Source of the DNA: Megalonaias nervosa
Lineage: Eukaryota > Mollusca > Bivalvia > Unionida > Unionidae
Reading direction: 5' to 3'
Length of the DNA: 64,000 nt
Assembly (NCBI GenBank): GCA_016617855.1
Contig: JAECUM010003203.1
Coordinates: 1-64,000, forward strand
How positions within the stretch are numbered: the first letter of the stretch is position 1; every line of letters begins with the position of its first letter. The position numbers and the translations under genes are program-made. Below the pieces are notes generated by a model. The model searched no databases, was not told where the DNA came from, and worked only from the letters and a program-made list of their open reading frames with translations. Positions 24,302 through 36,860 of this stretch are shown piece after piece.

Positions 24302-26520
24302 AGAGTAGAAGTATGTTTATCAGAGTATTTTCAGCCATTCATGTCTTATTGTGATAGAATCAGCACACATTTTAATAGACAAATGCATTGAGCTTCAAAG
24401 TCACTAACAACAAAAGGCGACAATGGAATAGAAAAACACAGTTCCCGGTGGGGAACCAGGGACGGGGGAGGGGGGAAAGGGCGCTCTAACATACAGAACA
24501 GTGGTGGTGATTTCTCTCATGAAGACCTAAGCCATGTCTTTGAGTACTATATATCGTTTTGATAGTATGAACTAATAATGGTAACATTTGGGCAGGTACA
24601 TCAAACGCATCTTAATGAGACACTGGTTTCACCACCTGACTGCTGAAGAACTTGCAAGCTAATCCAACTCCTCCACTTTGTTCCAAATACCAGGCTAGAC
24701 CTGAAAAGACAGAACACCGCTTACTTAATCGTATAGATCAGTAAGATGTAGGTGAATGAAGGGAAAATGCGATAGGTATGGAGACTGCAAAATGACATTC
24801 AAAGTGCAAGCACTGGGAAAAAACATCATCTTAACACAGTGACACTCAGAAATGTGAAGCAATGGTTTTGTATTAAAGTGACTATTCATCCCAAAAGTAT
24901 ATGATGCAATTGTTTTGTATTAAACTGATTATTCATCCCAAAAGTATATGATATTTCTAGAAGTATGCTTATCAGAATATTGTCAGCCATTTATAGGCTA
25001 AATAAGTACAACGGTACACTAGTTATCATAAAATGAAGGTAATGTGGAGAGGGATATGTTTGATCATTGGTGTAACAATTAGTGCATACCAATATACAGC
25101 AATTAGTGCACACCAATATGCAGTAATTAGTGCATACCAATATACAGGAATGTTAAGTAACGCTGTACTAAATTACAGTATCTTACCATAAGTAAGCTAA
25201 CTGATGATGACATAATTTTTTTTAATATTTCAAGTGCACGGTCAATTGCGTGTCTCATATATCAACTGTAGTTGCAAATGGATCACATGTCATCAACTGT
25301 ATGTACAATTCTGATCCTTAAAATACGTCAAAGACATTTGCGCATGTGAGCTGTACACCTTATACTTATTAATATCGATTGGACAGAGCTAATCCAAATA
25401 ATCTGTTTGAATATTTCTGGTTTATTTTTAAGAGATTCACTTGACAATTATTAAGCAGAATGGTTCACTAAAATCTGACACCAGCTTATCCTGTGCCAAG
25501 TACTAAAAAACTATATTTTAAGACAAGAAAAATACTTTTTAAAGTAATTCGCAAGCCATGCGTAAGTGGTACGTTAAGATACCACACGTGCTACAATTGT
25601 ATAAGGTGACGTCACTAACCTAGGGAGATACGCATTGCATCACTGCTCAACGGTTACAAACAAAGCACGAGTATAAAAAATTCGAGTAAAGTTTGGAGTA
25701 TTTGTGTAAATAAACGTGCTATTTATAGGACAGAATACAATAACTACCCTGGCGTATACAAAGTTGTAAAAGAGGTGAAGTAGTAAATCACTATGAAGTA
25801 TGAGAAATTTTAAATTCCACAAACAGCACATGGTTTATCATATTGTATACGCGATTAGAGTAAGAAGTTTGGCAAAGTTTGGGAGAATTATGATCATTAG
25901 TGGCAAAATATATTGCAATCTTGCAATAGAGTGGTCTGTGATAATATAACATTTTGAGAAACGTACTTTATGAAATTTGGGACAAATGAATAAATAATGG
26001 AATACATACTCGATGTCATTATTATCATTATTACCTCTGTGTATTGTCTCAACGACCGGTTTCAACAGGAAATGTATTATTAGAAGCCCCAAAATTAATC
26101 TTTGGTAAATACAGATTCCAAGGTAACAACGATAAGTAGTTTTCCATATTCAAGTCTCCATCCTGCCATTAAGAACTATGTAAATCTGTTTATAAACAAT
26201 TACTGAAAACCATACGAAAATATATGTTACTCATATAATCACCTCATCATAAACACGTGGAAGATATTTGTTCTGACAGAATTTGAACATTATCCACCAT
26301 ATGAACGTGGTACTGCAGTATATACCTGATGAAAATAATGAGCACCAACCCAATACAGATTATAAATACAGATATATTTGAAAGATTTGTACAAATTTAT
26401 TAGTTGAATTTAAATTTTTGCAAAAATGTACAAAAATTTATATTTAATTTGATAATTCTATTTATAATGTCTATACAGGAAAATGTTAAAATGTCATGTG
26501 TCTACATTTAAGAAAAACTT
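24301..26520. other. non-coding stretch with small tandem duplications
   Basis: Holds a twofold repeat of about 55 bp near 24865-24960 (TTCATCCCAAAAGTATATGA) and a threefold 26-bp repeat at 25073-25147 (AATTAGTGCATACCAATATA). No gene was recognised. Confidence 0.5.
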
Positions 26521-26559
26521 GGATTCCAGTTCAAACTTGTATGGCCAGAATGCTTGCAG

Positions 26560-27252
26560 TACTTAGATCACGGATCAGTTTTTGTATAATCCATACACTT
26601 GCTTGTCAGTCCTAAAATTCCTAGTGTGTCCAATTCCTAGTAAATAACATGTTAATTTAAAGCATCTTCGGTGATGGTGAAGTTCATGTCATACGCTATC
26701 CGGCATTTCTTGAGAGACTATACTATGCAAAAAACAGCATGTAATGGTCACAGATTTTACTTCAAGACCAATATCAATGCCTCATTACTCACTGTAGACT
26801 GTCGCAAAAATACAAATAAACAGCCACATCATTTAGTTAGTAATAAATAGTTTCCTTTGAATCAATACCAGATTGCCATAATTTAAATCGTGTATCACCA
26901 TCAAAACGAGGCATGAAAAAAGGCTCTAAAAATAGACAATGAAGTAATAAGTGACCTGAGTCCATTTTGCAGTACAATGCGTGCATGTCCACCTTGACAT
27001 TAGTGTCAGGTTGTGTGAGTTCCATGGTATTTTGGAACTGGAAAGCAGCACGGATGAGGAGACGCGATCAGCAAGAACAAACTCACTGTCATTAGTATTG
27101 GGTTTTATAACATTTATGTTTAAGATCAAAGCTTCAAATGCTAAGAGATACAATCCTGCAAACATAGTTCCAGAAAAGAACCTGGAAGGGAGAGCCCATT
27201 CAGTAAAAATTTTGCCGTAGAGACCAATCACGGACTCTAGGGTAAGAAACAC
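26560..27252 (-). repeat. dispersed duplication A, copy 2, with ORF fragments
   Basis: 26560-26960 matches 23380-23840. The minus strand of 26837-27252 holds two overlapping short ORFs (62 and 108 codons) that share the segment MSRWTCTHCTAKW in different frames. No family is recognised; it could be an exon relic or chance. Confidence 0.4.
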
Positions 27253-27254
27253 CC

Positions 27255-27950
27255 GGGTCTCTCCTAGTTTTTCTTCAAACGAATGTTTCTTTTATAAAAT
27301 TAAAAAGTGTTGTTCGGCCCGGGACCCTTTACGGGCCCGGTCCCCGGGGATATATCCCCAGTTGCCTCCCCGCCCCCCGGTCGGCCTTGTTCATATAATG
27401 GAGTCGTTATCACTACTGTCACCAAACATATATATTAGTCTACAAGTATACAATTGATCCAAATAAAATACGGTATATGCCTTGTGATGGAATTTACTTA
27501 ATGTAAGCCGCTCTCTGCTTTTTATTTACACAGTTGTAAAACAAAACGGACTCGCACAGGCCATTTATTACTATACTTCTAACTTGAAAATTCAAACATC
27601 TACTCGTCTGGGATGACTCAGCTGATCCTCACCCTGAGAGAAAATAAAAGTTGTTTACAAAATTGTCACTGATTTTGGACAAGGTCAGCTACTAGACACA
27701 ATGTTACATTACCCACAGCATATCATGAAAATAAAAAAAATTAAAAAAAATAACTTACAATGCAAGTTAAATATACATAATAGCACTTAAAAAAAAAAAA
27801 AAAAAGGAGACCAAAGCACGGATATTTTGCTTTGACTAGGTCTGAACCTGAAATGCCAGTAATGAGTGCCTTCGCCACTGTTCACAAAGGAGTACGCAAC
27901 TTGCAGCGGCCTTAGAGTGTATGGAAGAAGCTATTCAGACATATCTCACA
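27255..27950. other. non-coding stretch with a GC-rich island
   Basis: A GC-rich patch at 27315-27390 stands out from AT-rich surroundings and contains the palindrome GGGGATATATCCCC (27346-27359) and CCCGGG/GGGCCC motifs. No gene is supported. Confidence 0.45.
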
Positions 27951-27954
27951 TAAA

Positions 27955-28735
27955 ACTATGAAGATCAATACTGCATAGTGATATTCAGCCTCCATACATA
28001 TGAAATTATGAAGACAAATACTGCATAGTGACATCCGGCCTCCATACATATGAAACTATGAAGACAAATACTGCATATAGTGATATCCAGCCCCCCCCCC
28101 CAATAAACCGATAAAGGAAAAGACTGTATAGTGATATCCAGCCTCCCTACATATAAATCTATGAAGACAAGAACCGACTACTACTAGTACTACTACTAAT
28201 ACTACTGCTGCTGCTACTACTACTACTGCTGCTACTACTACTACTACTAATAATAATAATAATAAAGATTTTATTTAAAGAAGGTGACACAATTATTTGC
28301 ATGGAACTCATTCTTGGCCTTCTATTATATGCACATTCACATTCAAAGTACATGTACATAGTGACACACACAACATTGATAATAAGCTATATTTATATAT
28401 GAACATAATAAACAGAACATTTAAATGACGTCCAGCTTCCCTACATAAAAAAATATGAAGATAAATACTGCATAGTGACATTCAGCCTCACTTCGTATAA
28501 AACTACGAAAACAAATACTGCATAGTGACATCCAGCCTCCCTGCATATAAAACTATGAAGACCAATACTGCATAGTGACATTCAGCCTCCCTGCATATAA
28601 AACTACGAAAACAAATACTGCATAGTGACATTCAGCCTCACTTCGTATAAAACTACGAAAACAAATACTGCATAGTGACATCCAGCTTCACTTCGTATAA
28701 AACTATGAAGACCAATACTGCACAGTGACATCCAA
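27955..28735. repeat. minisatellite, unit about 52 bp, split by triplet repeat
   Basis: About eleven copies of a unit with AAATACTGCATAGTGACATC and CAGCCTCCCTACATATAAAA. The array is interrupted at about 28173-28265 by CTA/CTG/TAA triplets, which create a poly-Ser minus-strand ORF. Confidence 0.85.
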
Positions 28736-28739
28736 ACTG

Positions 28740-30415
28740 TCACGTGGGCCATTCACTATGATTTCAGACCGCTTCCAAATTACAGTTTAATGGTAATACT
28801 TTTAAATTATCATCATAGCAACTATTCTGTTGAACATTACAAAGTATAAAATGGTTCCGTTATCTCAAAATTTTCTGCACATTTATATTCACGTTCGTGT
28901 CTGTTAGAGGGTTCTCAGCTAATAACCTGTAAGTGCCCCTATTTGTTCGATAATCAATTCATCTTATGAATGCAAAGGAAACGGAAACAATATAGATCGT
29001 TATATTATAAGGTGGCAGGGGATAGTTTCGTAAATTGGCCCCTGTAAAATTTCTTGACGTAAGGTTATGGTGTGACTTTTTAAGCTCTTATTGTTTACTA
29101 ATTAAATATATGGATATATTTGTGAAATAGGTGTTTCGGGCTTGTATTGTTCTTGTAATTGATCCGAGGCATGTACACCTCCCATATTTACTTCGCAGTA
29201 TGTAGATAGTGAAATACCAATAGTCGACTAGGAAGAAGAGCAAGCCCCCCCCCCCCAAATATGTGTTGATGCTGATGGACGATATTTTGGTCTGATGTCA
29301 CATGTTCATTAAAATGTGCAATTTCGCTGCATGCAAATCTTTCCGGAACGCACCTGCATACACCTTAGACATTTACTGGTATTTGGTAATAGCCATATCT
29401 GGCGCGAAATTCAAAATGGCCACAGGGCAGAGGGTTGTTCTATTCCAGATGGATTCACAAGTCGCCAAACATAGGATATCATTCGAAAATATAATATACG
29501 TGTCACTGAAAGAACTCCTCAGCCGACGGTAGCTCCACAGCGGCGAGAAAAACCGGTAAATGTATTAAATGTACACCGATGTATGCAGACGAAATTGGCT
29601 GCCGATATTTGCAGGTTTTAATGAATAGTCGATATCATCCCCTAACCCGTCGGTCAATATAGTCATGGGTGAGAGGCTGAACAATTTATCGGCCTAGCCC
29701 CCAGCAGCAAACACGTGGGTTCAGGGCAAGTAGAATACCTCAACAACGGCTTGGATGGCAACAATTTTCAGTTGCATCAGCCTGTTTAGTACGCACTCTT
29801 TTGCAGAATTAACACGTAGGAAAAGGGCTTGTGTTTGCACCGTGAGCATCACATGGTGTCAAATGGACCTTCGGACGTGAAAATGCAGGTATAAATATGG
29901 GGTTAGGGTGCATAAACTATTATGCTATGAATTGCCATTTACTTCTCTGATCAAGTGAATAATATTATTATGCGTTGTTTTAATATAGATATCCAAAAAT
30001 ATGGTGCCTTTTAACCTCACTTGTGTATTTTATATTTTTAATAATTTTTATATACTAGGGCGGTGAATGCGGCAGCATTATATTTGTACTTAAAAACTGT
30101 CCTTGCACCTTAAATAAAAATTAGTTTCTGGTACAGCGTGTGGAGTGGCTGTCCATGAAACTTTTAGCTTCTGGTACTGCGTATGGAGTGGCTGTCCATG
30201 AAACTTTATATCTTGGCAGTAACTCCTACATTTGTTAATTTTCAGTCATATAATAATGCGCCAGTAGAATTGCGCTGGGAGTGACAGATGTCAATGTTTT
30301 GTCCACTTTTCAATCAAATAGAATTTTTTTGTTGTAATAGTAAAATATATGAATAAACGTGTTTAATTCAATATCTTGGGTTAACGTTCTGTGAATTTTG
30401 TTTATCAGGGCTGTG

Positions 30416-30417
<2 letters not shown>
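28740..30417. other. mostly non-coding, one unrecognised small ORF
   Basis: A 76-codon plus-strand ORF at 29302-29532 starts at an ATG and looks protein-like (AKFKMATGQRVVLFQMDSQ) but matches no family I know. A twofold repeat of about 52 bp with GTGGAGTGGCTGTCCATGAA-like sequence lies at about 30125-30205. Confidence 0.4.
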
Positions 30418-30460
<43 letters not shown>

Positions 30461-31570
30461 GCTTAAAAGTAACATATTTTACTGATATGATTTTTTTTTC
30501 TGAAATGTATTTTACTCCTTTTGAGCCCTACCGGTGCCTAACGTTATCGAGGTTTCTCTTTTTCCAGTAGCGAGCATGGAGCTGAAAATGGAGTATCGAT
30601 TTGAGAAAAGCGAGAATCGAGTTTAGAAAAGCTAGTATCGACTTTAAAAAAAAACGAGGGTCAAGTTGATAAATTACCGAGCTGAAAACTGGAATATCAA
30701 GCTGAATTAAGCCGATAATATATATATTTTTTTTTTACCAGAAAAAGTTAGTATCGAGTTGAGGAAATTAATATCGAATTACAAAAACAAGTATGAGCTG
30801 CGGCAGATTTACTAAAGGAGCTTTTAAGCGTGCTTTGATGTATTTTGGCATCTGTGTAATATTACTTTTATTGCCTCCACTTAGAACTGGACTCTTTCAT
30901 TCCGCTGACTCCACTCTCGAAGATAGAAACTTAATAATGCATTTATTACACACTCCAAACTCAAACGTTTGCCGTATCCTGGGTTATGCAATGGGGGACG
31001 AAATTCTCATTATCTCCGTACAGGAAATGAAAATCACATGTGTATAAATAAATAGCAACATCAGTTTAGAACAACTTGAGAGTCACAAGCTAATTATATA
31101 CAAATTTGTTTTACATCGTTGTTTGGTATAGGGATTGACTGATGCATTAATTTATATTTTGATAGGTTTTTATTTGTGTGTCGTCCTCATTTATTTCATG
31201 CCTGTTGCATCAAACTTCAGGGTTTACATCAAAATGTTTGATAATATTAAGGTTTTAGTGTCCGCAAGTTATTCACTCTAAAAAATTATAGCAAAGGAGT
31301 AGAAAAAATTCTAATGTTTAAAGGTGTTATGTTCGGAAAACGGAAGTTATAACATCAAACGAGTCGTTTTACTCTTCCGCGACGAACTCGGCTTCACTTT
31401 CCACCGTCAGTCAGTTATTGTAACAATCCCTCCGTTTTCCAATACTGAGTGGTTAACTGTGAGAGAGAAAAATATCTTGACTAAATTTTTAAACTGCGTG
31501 CTTAGATGAGTCCTGGTAAATAATTTTAATATGCTTTCTCACCATGCACGGACGATTTTAATAACTTGGC
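30418..31570 (+). repeat. dispersed repeat B, copy 1
   Basis: Homologous along its length to 42537-43990. Both begin with a trinucleotide array, contain degenerate repeats of an AGTATCGAGTT-like motif, and carry a small ORF with GRFTK(G/R)AFK(R/L)A and EILIIS (30793-31047 here, 84 codons). They share a downstream block with GACGAACTCGGCTTCA and CCGTTTTCCAATACTG. No transposase or terminal repeat is evident. Confidence 0.65.
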
Positions 31571-32105
31571 CGGACCCCCCCCCCCCAACTCTGAAAATGC
31601 GATGAGTGATAGACAACATCGGATCTCCTCTGTTCTACATGAAGATCTGACAGCGACCGCTTAGGGGTCATGTTCTGGTGACCTACGTTATTACCATAAT
31701 TGCTAATTTTATCAACCAGTCAGATGAAGTCCTGTATTTTCGCGTTTGGGAGACTGAGCAGCATGGCTGAAGAGCATCTATGTGTGCTAAACGATCTGAT
31801 TCACTTTCAGATTTCTGAAAGCTGCGTTTCCATTGGCTAATTCAAAAGTCACCAGAACATGACCTTGAAGGTCCACTACAGTGTAATACACACTATATAT
31901 CAAAATGTTCATTTTTCGCTATATAACTCAGAAATGTGCACTAAAAATGCATATTTTAACTCACAGACAAGAAAATGAAGATAATGTGTGCATTTATCGA
32001 TGTTTTACGGAAAACGCTCCGGAATGTTTGTATACTTCCGGTGATAATAGGATTTCAGGAAGTGACGTACTGTCGAGAAGTCCCTCAAGTTTAGCGTATG
32101 TGGTG
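31571..32105. other. non-coding stretch upstream of P2X7-like fragment
   Basis: No supported gene. The reading frame of the next feature is open from about 31905, but recognisable sequence starts at 32106. Confidence 0.4.
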
Positions 32106-32325
32106 ATGATGGCTGAATTTAGTGATGATTCAAGCGAATTTACGGCAAATTTGTCATGCTCATTTTCGTTGTGTGAGGAATGTGAACTCCTAGAAGATGG
32201 CAAACGTAATGAATCTTAAGAAAATTCAGCTCGCTGAGGTTAGACAATACCAGTTTAAGCCCGAACGAGACGAGAACGTGTACGAGGACCCTAAAGAGGA
32301 CATAGGGCATAATGAGGCTGAGTAG
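32106..32325 (+). pseudogene. P2X7 intracellular-domain-like fragment, N-terminal part
   Basis: Two overlapping frames together resemble the start of the stand-alone P2X7 C-terminal ('ballast') domain proteins common in molluscs and cnidarians. The first begins MMAEFSDDSSE with an acidic-serine stretch and ends at 32219. The second holds AEVRQYQFKPERDENVYEDP and ends at 32325. The frame change lies near 32209. The matching zinc-binding part follows at 33014, so these may be two exons of one gene or one decayed copy. Confidence 0.5.
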
Positions 32326-32802
32326 CGCTTGAGCTATTCATTCTGGTAATTACTATTATCATTATGGCAATTGTTATTATTATTATTATTCCTTTAATGT
32401 TATTTCAATTTCATAATGAAAAGAGAAGGGCACGAATTTGGGCGAAACTTGGATGTCTTCAGAACAGATTGTCATGTGGGCGTGGTTCATCAACAACTAG
32501 TGGTGTTAAAAGTTAAACACTTATGACTCAGACTGTGAGAGGTGTAGAAATACTTTATTAACTTTATGACAAGTTTGTTCTTCTAAACCGTGATGAAATG
32601 CAGACCCCAAATGTCCTTTGGGTGTGGTTGTTTACTACCCTCCACAGATAGTAAAATTGAAGAATTTTGTTAAAAAGAAAAAGTAATCATAGACTTGGTG
32701 TTGTATCCAGATGTTCAGCAAGCATATATTTTCTCTGTTAGTGTAGGTGTATAATACTAGTGGCAAAGGAAGTATACAGATTTATGAGGAAACAAATCTT
32801 GA

Positions 32803-32804
<2 letters not shown>

Positions 32805-32840
<36 letters not shown>
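32805..32840. repeat. (AAT)n microsatellite
   Basis: About 12 AAT units in the interval between the two P2X7-like fragments. Confidence 0.9.
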
Positions 32841-32841
<1 letters not shown>

Positions 32842-33013
32842 ATTACTAATTATTGTTATGTTATTGTGGTACAAAAGGAAGAACAAAAGTCTAACCATGC
32901 ATCACATATACATATATATCATACTTTAACATGCAAGAACTTCTCATACATTTTACCCACAAGTTTGGTATCTAACACGATAATGAATGATGGAGTGTAT
33001 TTACCATGTATAT

Positions 33014-33229
33014 TGGTGTACCGGTGGAAATTGCAGCAGTAAAGAAATAGTCGAGAAGTGTAGATGCTGTAAAGAGATTAGGATTTTGGATAAGACTGAG
33101 GAGATCAAGGTGGATTGTATCATTGATCATCCATGATTTCATACAGTTTGCTTGGATGAATATGTCCTGGAAGCAGCATACTGTGCCTACATTCAGCAAT
33201 ATGGAAATTGCAAGGAAATCCTGTCCTAG
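33014..33229 (+). pseudogene. P2X7 intracellular-domain-like fragment, cysteine-rich part
   Basis: The plus frame opens with WCTGGNCSSKEIVEKCRCC, the cysteine pattern (WCxxGxC...CxCC) of the zinc-binding ballast domain known from P2X7, and continues with VCLDEYVLEAAY and an IQQYG segment typical of these proteins. An in-frame TGA at 33134-33136 (after DHP) interrupts it and a TAG ends the frame at 33227. The opposite-strand ORF here is a shadow. The stop codon and the missing rest of the domain suggest a pseudogene. Confidence 0.6.
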
Positions 33230-33765
33230 TACATGAACACTTGTAGGCAAATTATCCTTACAGTAGTTATGGTGCAACTATGAGGGTCAATTTTGGGACA
33301 AGTGATTGTTTTATACGCATGTGAAAATTATGCTTACAATTCCTTTTCATAAAATCCTCTTTTATTAACAAAATGTATCAGTATTATCACTTTACTTGAG
33401 TGTTGAATTTTTACCTAAACCTTTCATTTTGATAATAGATCCTGCTAAAATCATTCGTCCATTATCTTGGAAATTCTCATGAAAAATTCTTGACTCCTCT
33501 ATAATTTCATTTCTTGAACAGATTCTTTACTATGACATTTAAAACATATTGCCGTCTGTTCATATTCACATTTGATTCATTTAGCTTCCTAACACTGGTT
33601 GTAGTAAAATCTAATTTTATGCTAAAGGCATTGACTCTGAAAACATGAAATAAGTAACAGAAAACGGGGTTACATGAAATAACATAACTTTATTCAAGGT
33701 AAAAATTTGCTGTATATTCTATTTTCAGTCATAATAGATACATGGCTGCATATAGGATGCAATAA

Positions 33766-33818
33766 CTACGGCTTCCTGACCACTTCCTCCAGCACTGCCA
33801 TCAATTCTTCAACATTGT
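33766..33818 (-). CDS. possible terminal exon, 17 codons
   Basis: The minus strand has TTTTTTTCAG directly before a short frame reading DNVEELMAVLEEVVRKP and a TAG. The splice phase (two bases before the first full codon) fits the one-base overhang of the transposase-like exon at 34323-34504. It could be the last exon of that gene. Confidence 0.4.
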
Positions 33819-33983
33819 CTGAAAAAAAATTGTTACCCCAGTAATTCAAGAAACTGAAAAATTTCATCCACTGCCTAGATTCATACTGACAATTTACCAA
33901 AGAGAATTAATGGAATTGGAAACAAGACTTAATTAGTATTCAATTTAACATACATATAAATCATAGTTTAATGAATGAATGAA

Positions 33984-33984
<1 letters not shown>

Positions 33985-34033
<49 letters not shown>
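33985..34033. repeat. (AAT)n microsatellite
   Basis: A GAAT stretch followed by about 15 AAT units. Confidence 0.95.
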
Positions 34034-34322
34034 TTTTGTTGTGATATGATTTTGAGTATGTGCTACAAAAAAGACTGTGTTAGCTTTGTTTTGATTAAAA
34101 TCTTTCAAGTTCGAGTTGCTTTGCTTTAGTTAGTTTCTCCCTTCTGTGTGTGTATGTACAGGGCCGGGGAGGAGGAGGCTGACTGTTTTCCTAGTGATAT
34201 GTTCACTATCCAACTTTAATATAACTTTAAGCATAGAACTGTTATATTACTATATGTGCTTGTATACAAGTTTTATCAAATGGTATCATTCAGTGTAGTA
34301 AAAATTGCAACATCTACATACC

Positions 34323-34504
34323 CTTGGCTACATGCCACACATCATAATAGTGTGTGGCTCTCATATTCTCTCTGATCCATTTCTGTATCTGAACATACCT
34401 GTCTGTAATAATAGTGTCCACCTCCATACTGTGGTTCTGTAGTTTTTTATGGCTATAGAAAGTCCCTCTTTCTCCGTGTCATAACTACTCTTCACTTGAT
34501 TGTT
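34323..34504 (-). CDS. transposase-like exon (DRY..YDVWHVAK type)
   Basis: A 182-bp minus-strand block with a strong acceptor (long pyrimidine tract then TTCTTCAG) and a GG|GTATGT donor. It encodes SSYDTEKEGLSIAI in one frame and IITDRYVQIQKWIREN followed by YDVWHVAKG in another; the change of frame lies at an A6 run near 34449. The D-R..W(I/V)RE..(Y/F)DVWH(V/L)AK signature occurs in a family of uncharacterised animal proteins thought to derive from DNA-transposon transposases. The exact superfamily (Kolobok-like is possible) is not certain. The homopolymer frameshift may be decay or a sequencing error. Confidence 0.5.
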
Positions 34505-35898
34505 CTGAAGAAAAGAGAAAGAAAAAAAAAAAAAAAAAAATGTGTTCAGCAAAAATAACAATACTTCTATTTCTTGAAATGTGACATCATCTGTACATAA
34601 CTTAAATGTGTTTACCAACATTTTAAAAATGGACTTATGCATAAGTAACATTGAAAAAGTTAGCTCATTTTCTTACACGAGTGTCATGTATGAATGCTGA
34701 CAAGTACATGAAAGTTTGCAGTGCCTTTGCTCCTCTTTACTTGCTGGACATTTACTTCACAACCTGTGTAGTAGGTTAAATTTTAGACGTGTATTCTGAT
34801 CATCGTGGTTTTCATACAGATGAGGATTTCTCATGAATATGTGTATCATTTAAAGTGTATCATTGCTAAATAATAACAAGTTCACAAGTGTTTGGTCTAC
34901 CGAGTCAAACGCTTGCATAATCATACTGAGCTTAGTTAATACAATGTTATATGTTTCGTCTGCTGGTTTGTTTTTTCTTAAGTATCCTATCAGTCTGACA
35001 TTGAACAGCAATACTGCATGATGGTGTATCTAGTCCCTGTAATAAGAGTATGAAAAATGTGTTTCATGCCGTTGCGGTAGATATGGTAGTCACACATGAA
35101 GTCTTTTGCATGTCTGAATAATAATTGACAAATGCACCAAATCTTTTTTGCTTACTTTTACAACTAAGGGTTGATCATAAAGCTTGATATATTACCAATA
35201 CACTGTAGTTTCTCCACAATAAAAAAAATTACATAACTTAATTATTGACTCATATGCTGATACAATTTGTGAGGCCTTAGGAATCCATATCAACTATGAA
35301 GCTATACAAACCATGTAAACAGGGAATGAATGGAAAGTTCGCTGTGACATTAAAATGCACTACAGGATATGTCACACCATCTACTGTCTTCGGTTCTCTC
35401 TAGCGCATTATCTTCCGGTTGCCGGTTCTCAAAATTCTCATTCAGTACCTAAATATATAATTAGAGCAGCATTAGAAGGTAAAATCTTTACACCGACTGC
35501 ATTAAAGTATTTTTAAAAATTCCTTTTAACTATGGTTCTATACATATTGTGAATAATAATAATATACTCTCCACATTGAACGGACATTAGTATTCATACT
35601 CACATGCAATGGGTTGTGGGTTTGACTCTGACCTAGACCGTCATCCATTGACACAGTTGTGTATATTCTGGCAAACAAAGTAATTTACTCCCAGTGCCTC
35701 AGCACGAAGGAGTAATTAGCCTTTATAATTAAAAACAATCAATACATCAAGTATTCACAAGATTTTGGCTTTAGCAGAAAACTAGTTTTGTCATTGTTAT
35801 TATTGTTGAACGGGCATGAAATAAGCATGGGTATGCAAATGAATTGTTTCGAGGGGGGGAATAATAATGGGGGAGTGGGAAAAACTAAAATCCAATGG

Positions 35899-35899
<1 letters not shown>
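34505..35899. other. non-coding stretch, nothing recognised
   Basis: May include further exons of the minus-strand transposase-like gene, but none can be identified. A weak B-box-like GGGTTTGACTCTG near 35626 hints at a decayed SINE. Confidence 0.35.

Positions 35900-35945
<46 letters not shown>
35900..35945. repeat. (CA)n microsatellite
   Basis: About 22 CA units. Confidence 0.95.
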
Positions 35946-35946
<1 letters not shown>

Positions 35947-36313
35947 TAAAGCAAGATTCATTTTGGGGGGCAGGGGTGGGGTTATTATGGTTTGAAAACA
36001 CCCTCCCACTAAAATCGCCCTCTCCCATTGATCGTTTTTTTGCTAGGTATATTTGTGGCGAGGGGTAGGGGCTGACAACCAGTAATATAGCAAGATAAAG
36101 ATGTATAAATATTTTACCCTCGCTAGCTCTCGCTTCTGTACAAGCTTCTCTCGGTCTACATCTTGTAAGCCCTGCCGTAACCCTTGGTTTTTGTTGATCT
36201 AGTGTTAACGGACTCAATTATCTGGCGAGAAAACACGCTTGGTACTGCATTTGGCAGGAGTCGTCTGATGGTCGTAATACCAAGTGACTTTAATTTTAAG
36301 TCAGACTCTATAC

Positions 36314-36466
<153 letters not shown>

Positions 36467-36860
36467 TGTGATACAGTTGCATATTTTCTGTAGCACGTGA
36501 TAATTGTGTTTATATGAATCTTTATGCGATTAAAATTGAAAGACTCTCTTAAAGACAAAGCTTCCCATAAATGACGTAACGACATCGAGTATATACGAAA
36601 CTATTTCAAAAGAATGGTTAATTTACATTGCGACATTTGAAGCTGATGGGATCGCAAATGTATAACGCAAGCAGGCTTCATAGACCCTTCTAGTCATAAT
36701 TCAAAGATTATAATGCCCATTTTAAAACTGTAAAATTTAAAAGCAAAACGTTTTTGCGTTAAAATGCTACTTCACAATAGTATTCCTTACTGCCAGAACT
36801 AAGCTAGACAGCACACTGAAAATATTCGTATTCACTCCTTTCTAATTAGAAGATTGCTAT
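36467..36860 (+). repeat. dispersed repeat C, copy 1
   Basis: Homologous to 44380-44690 plus the segment resuming after 44842. Shared blocks include TTTCAAAAGAATGGTTAAT, AGACAAAGCTYCC and CCTTTGCGT/TTTTGCGTT. Both copies follow a long (TA)n array. This copy lacks the LINE insertion found in copy 2. Confidence 0.5.
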
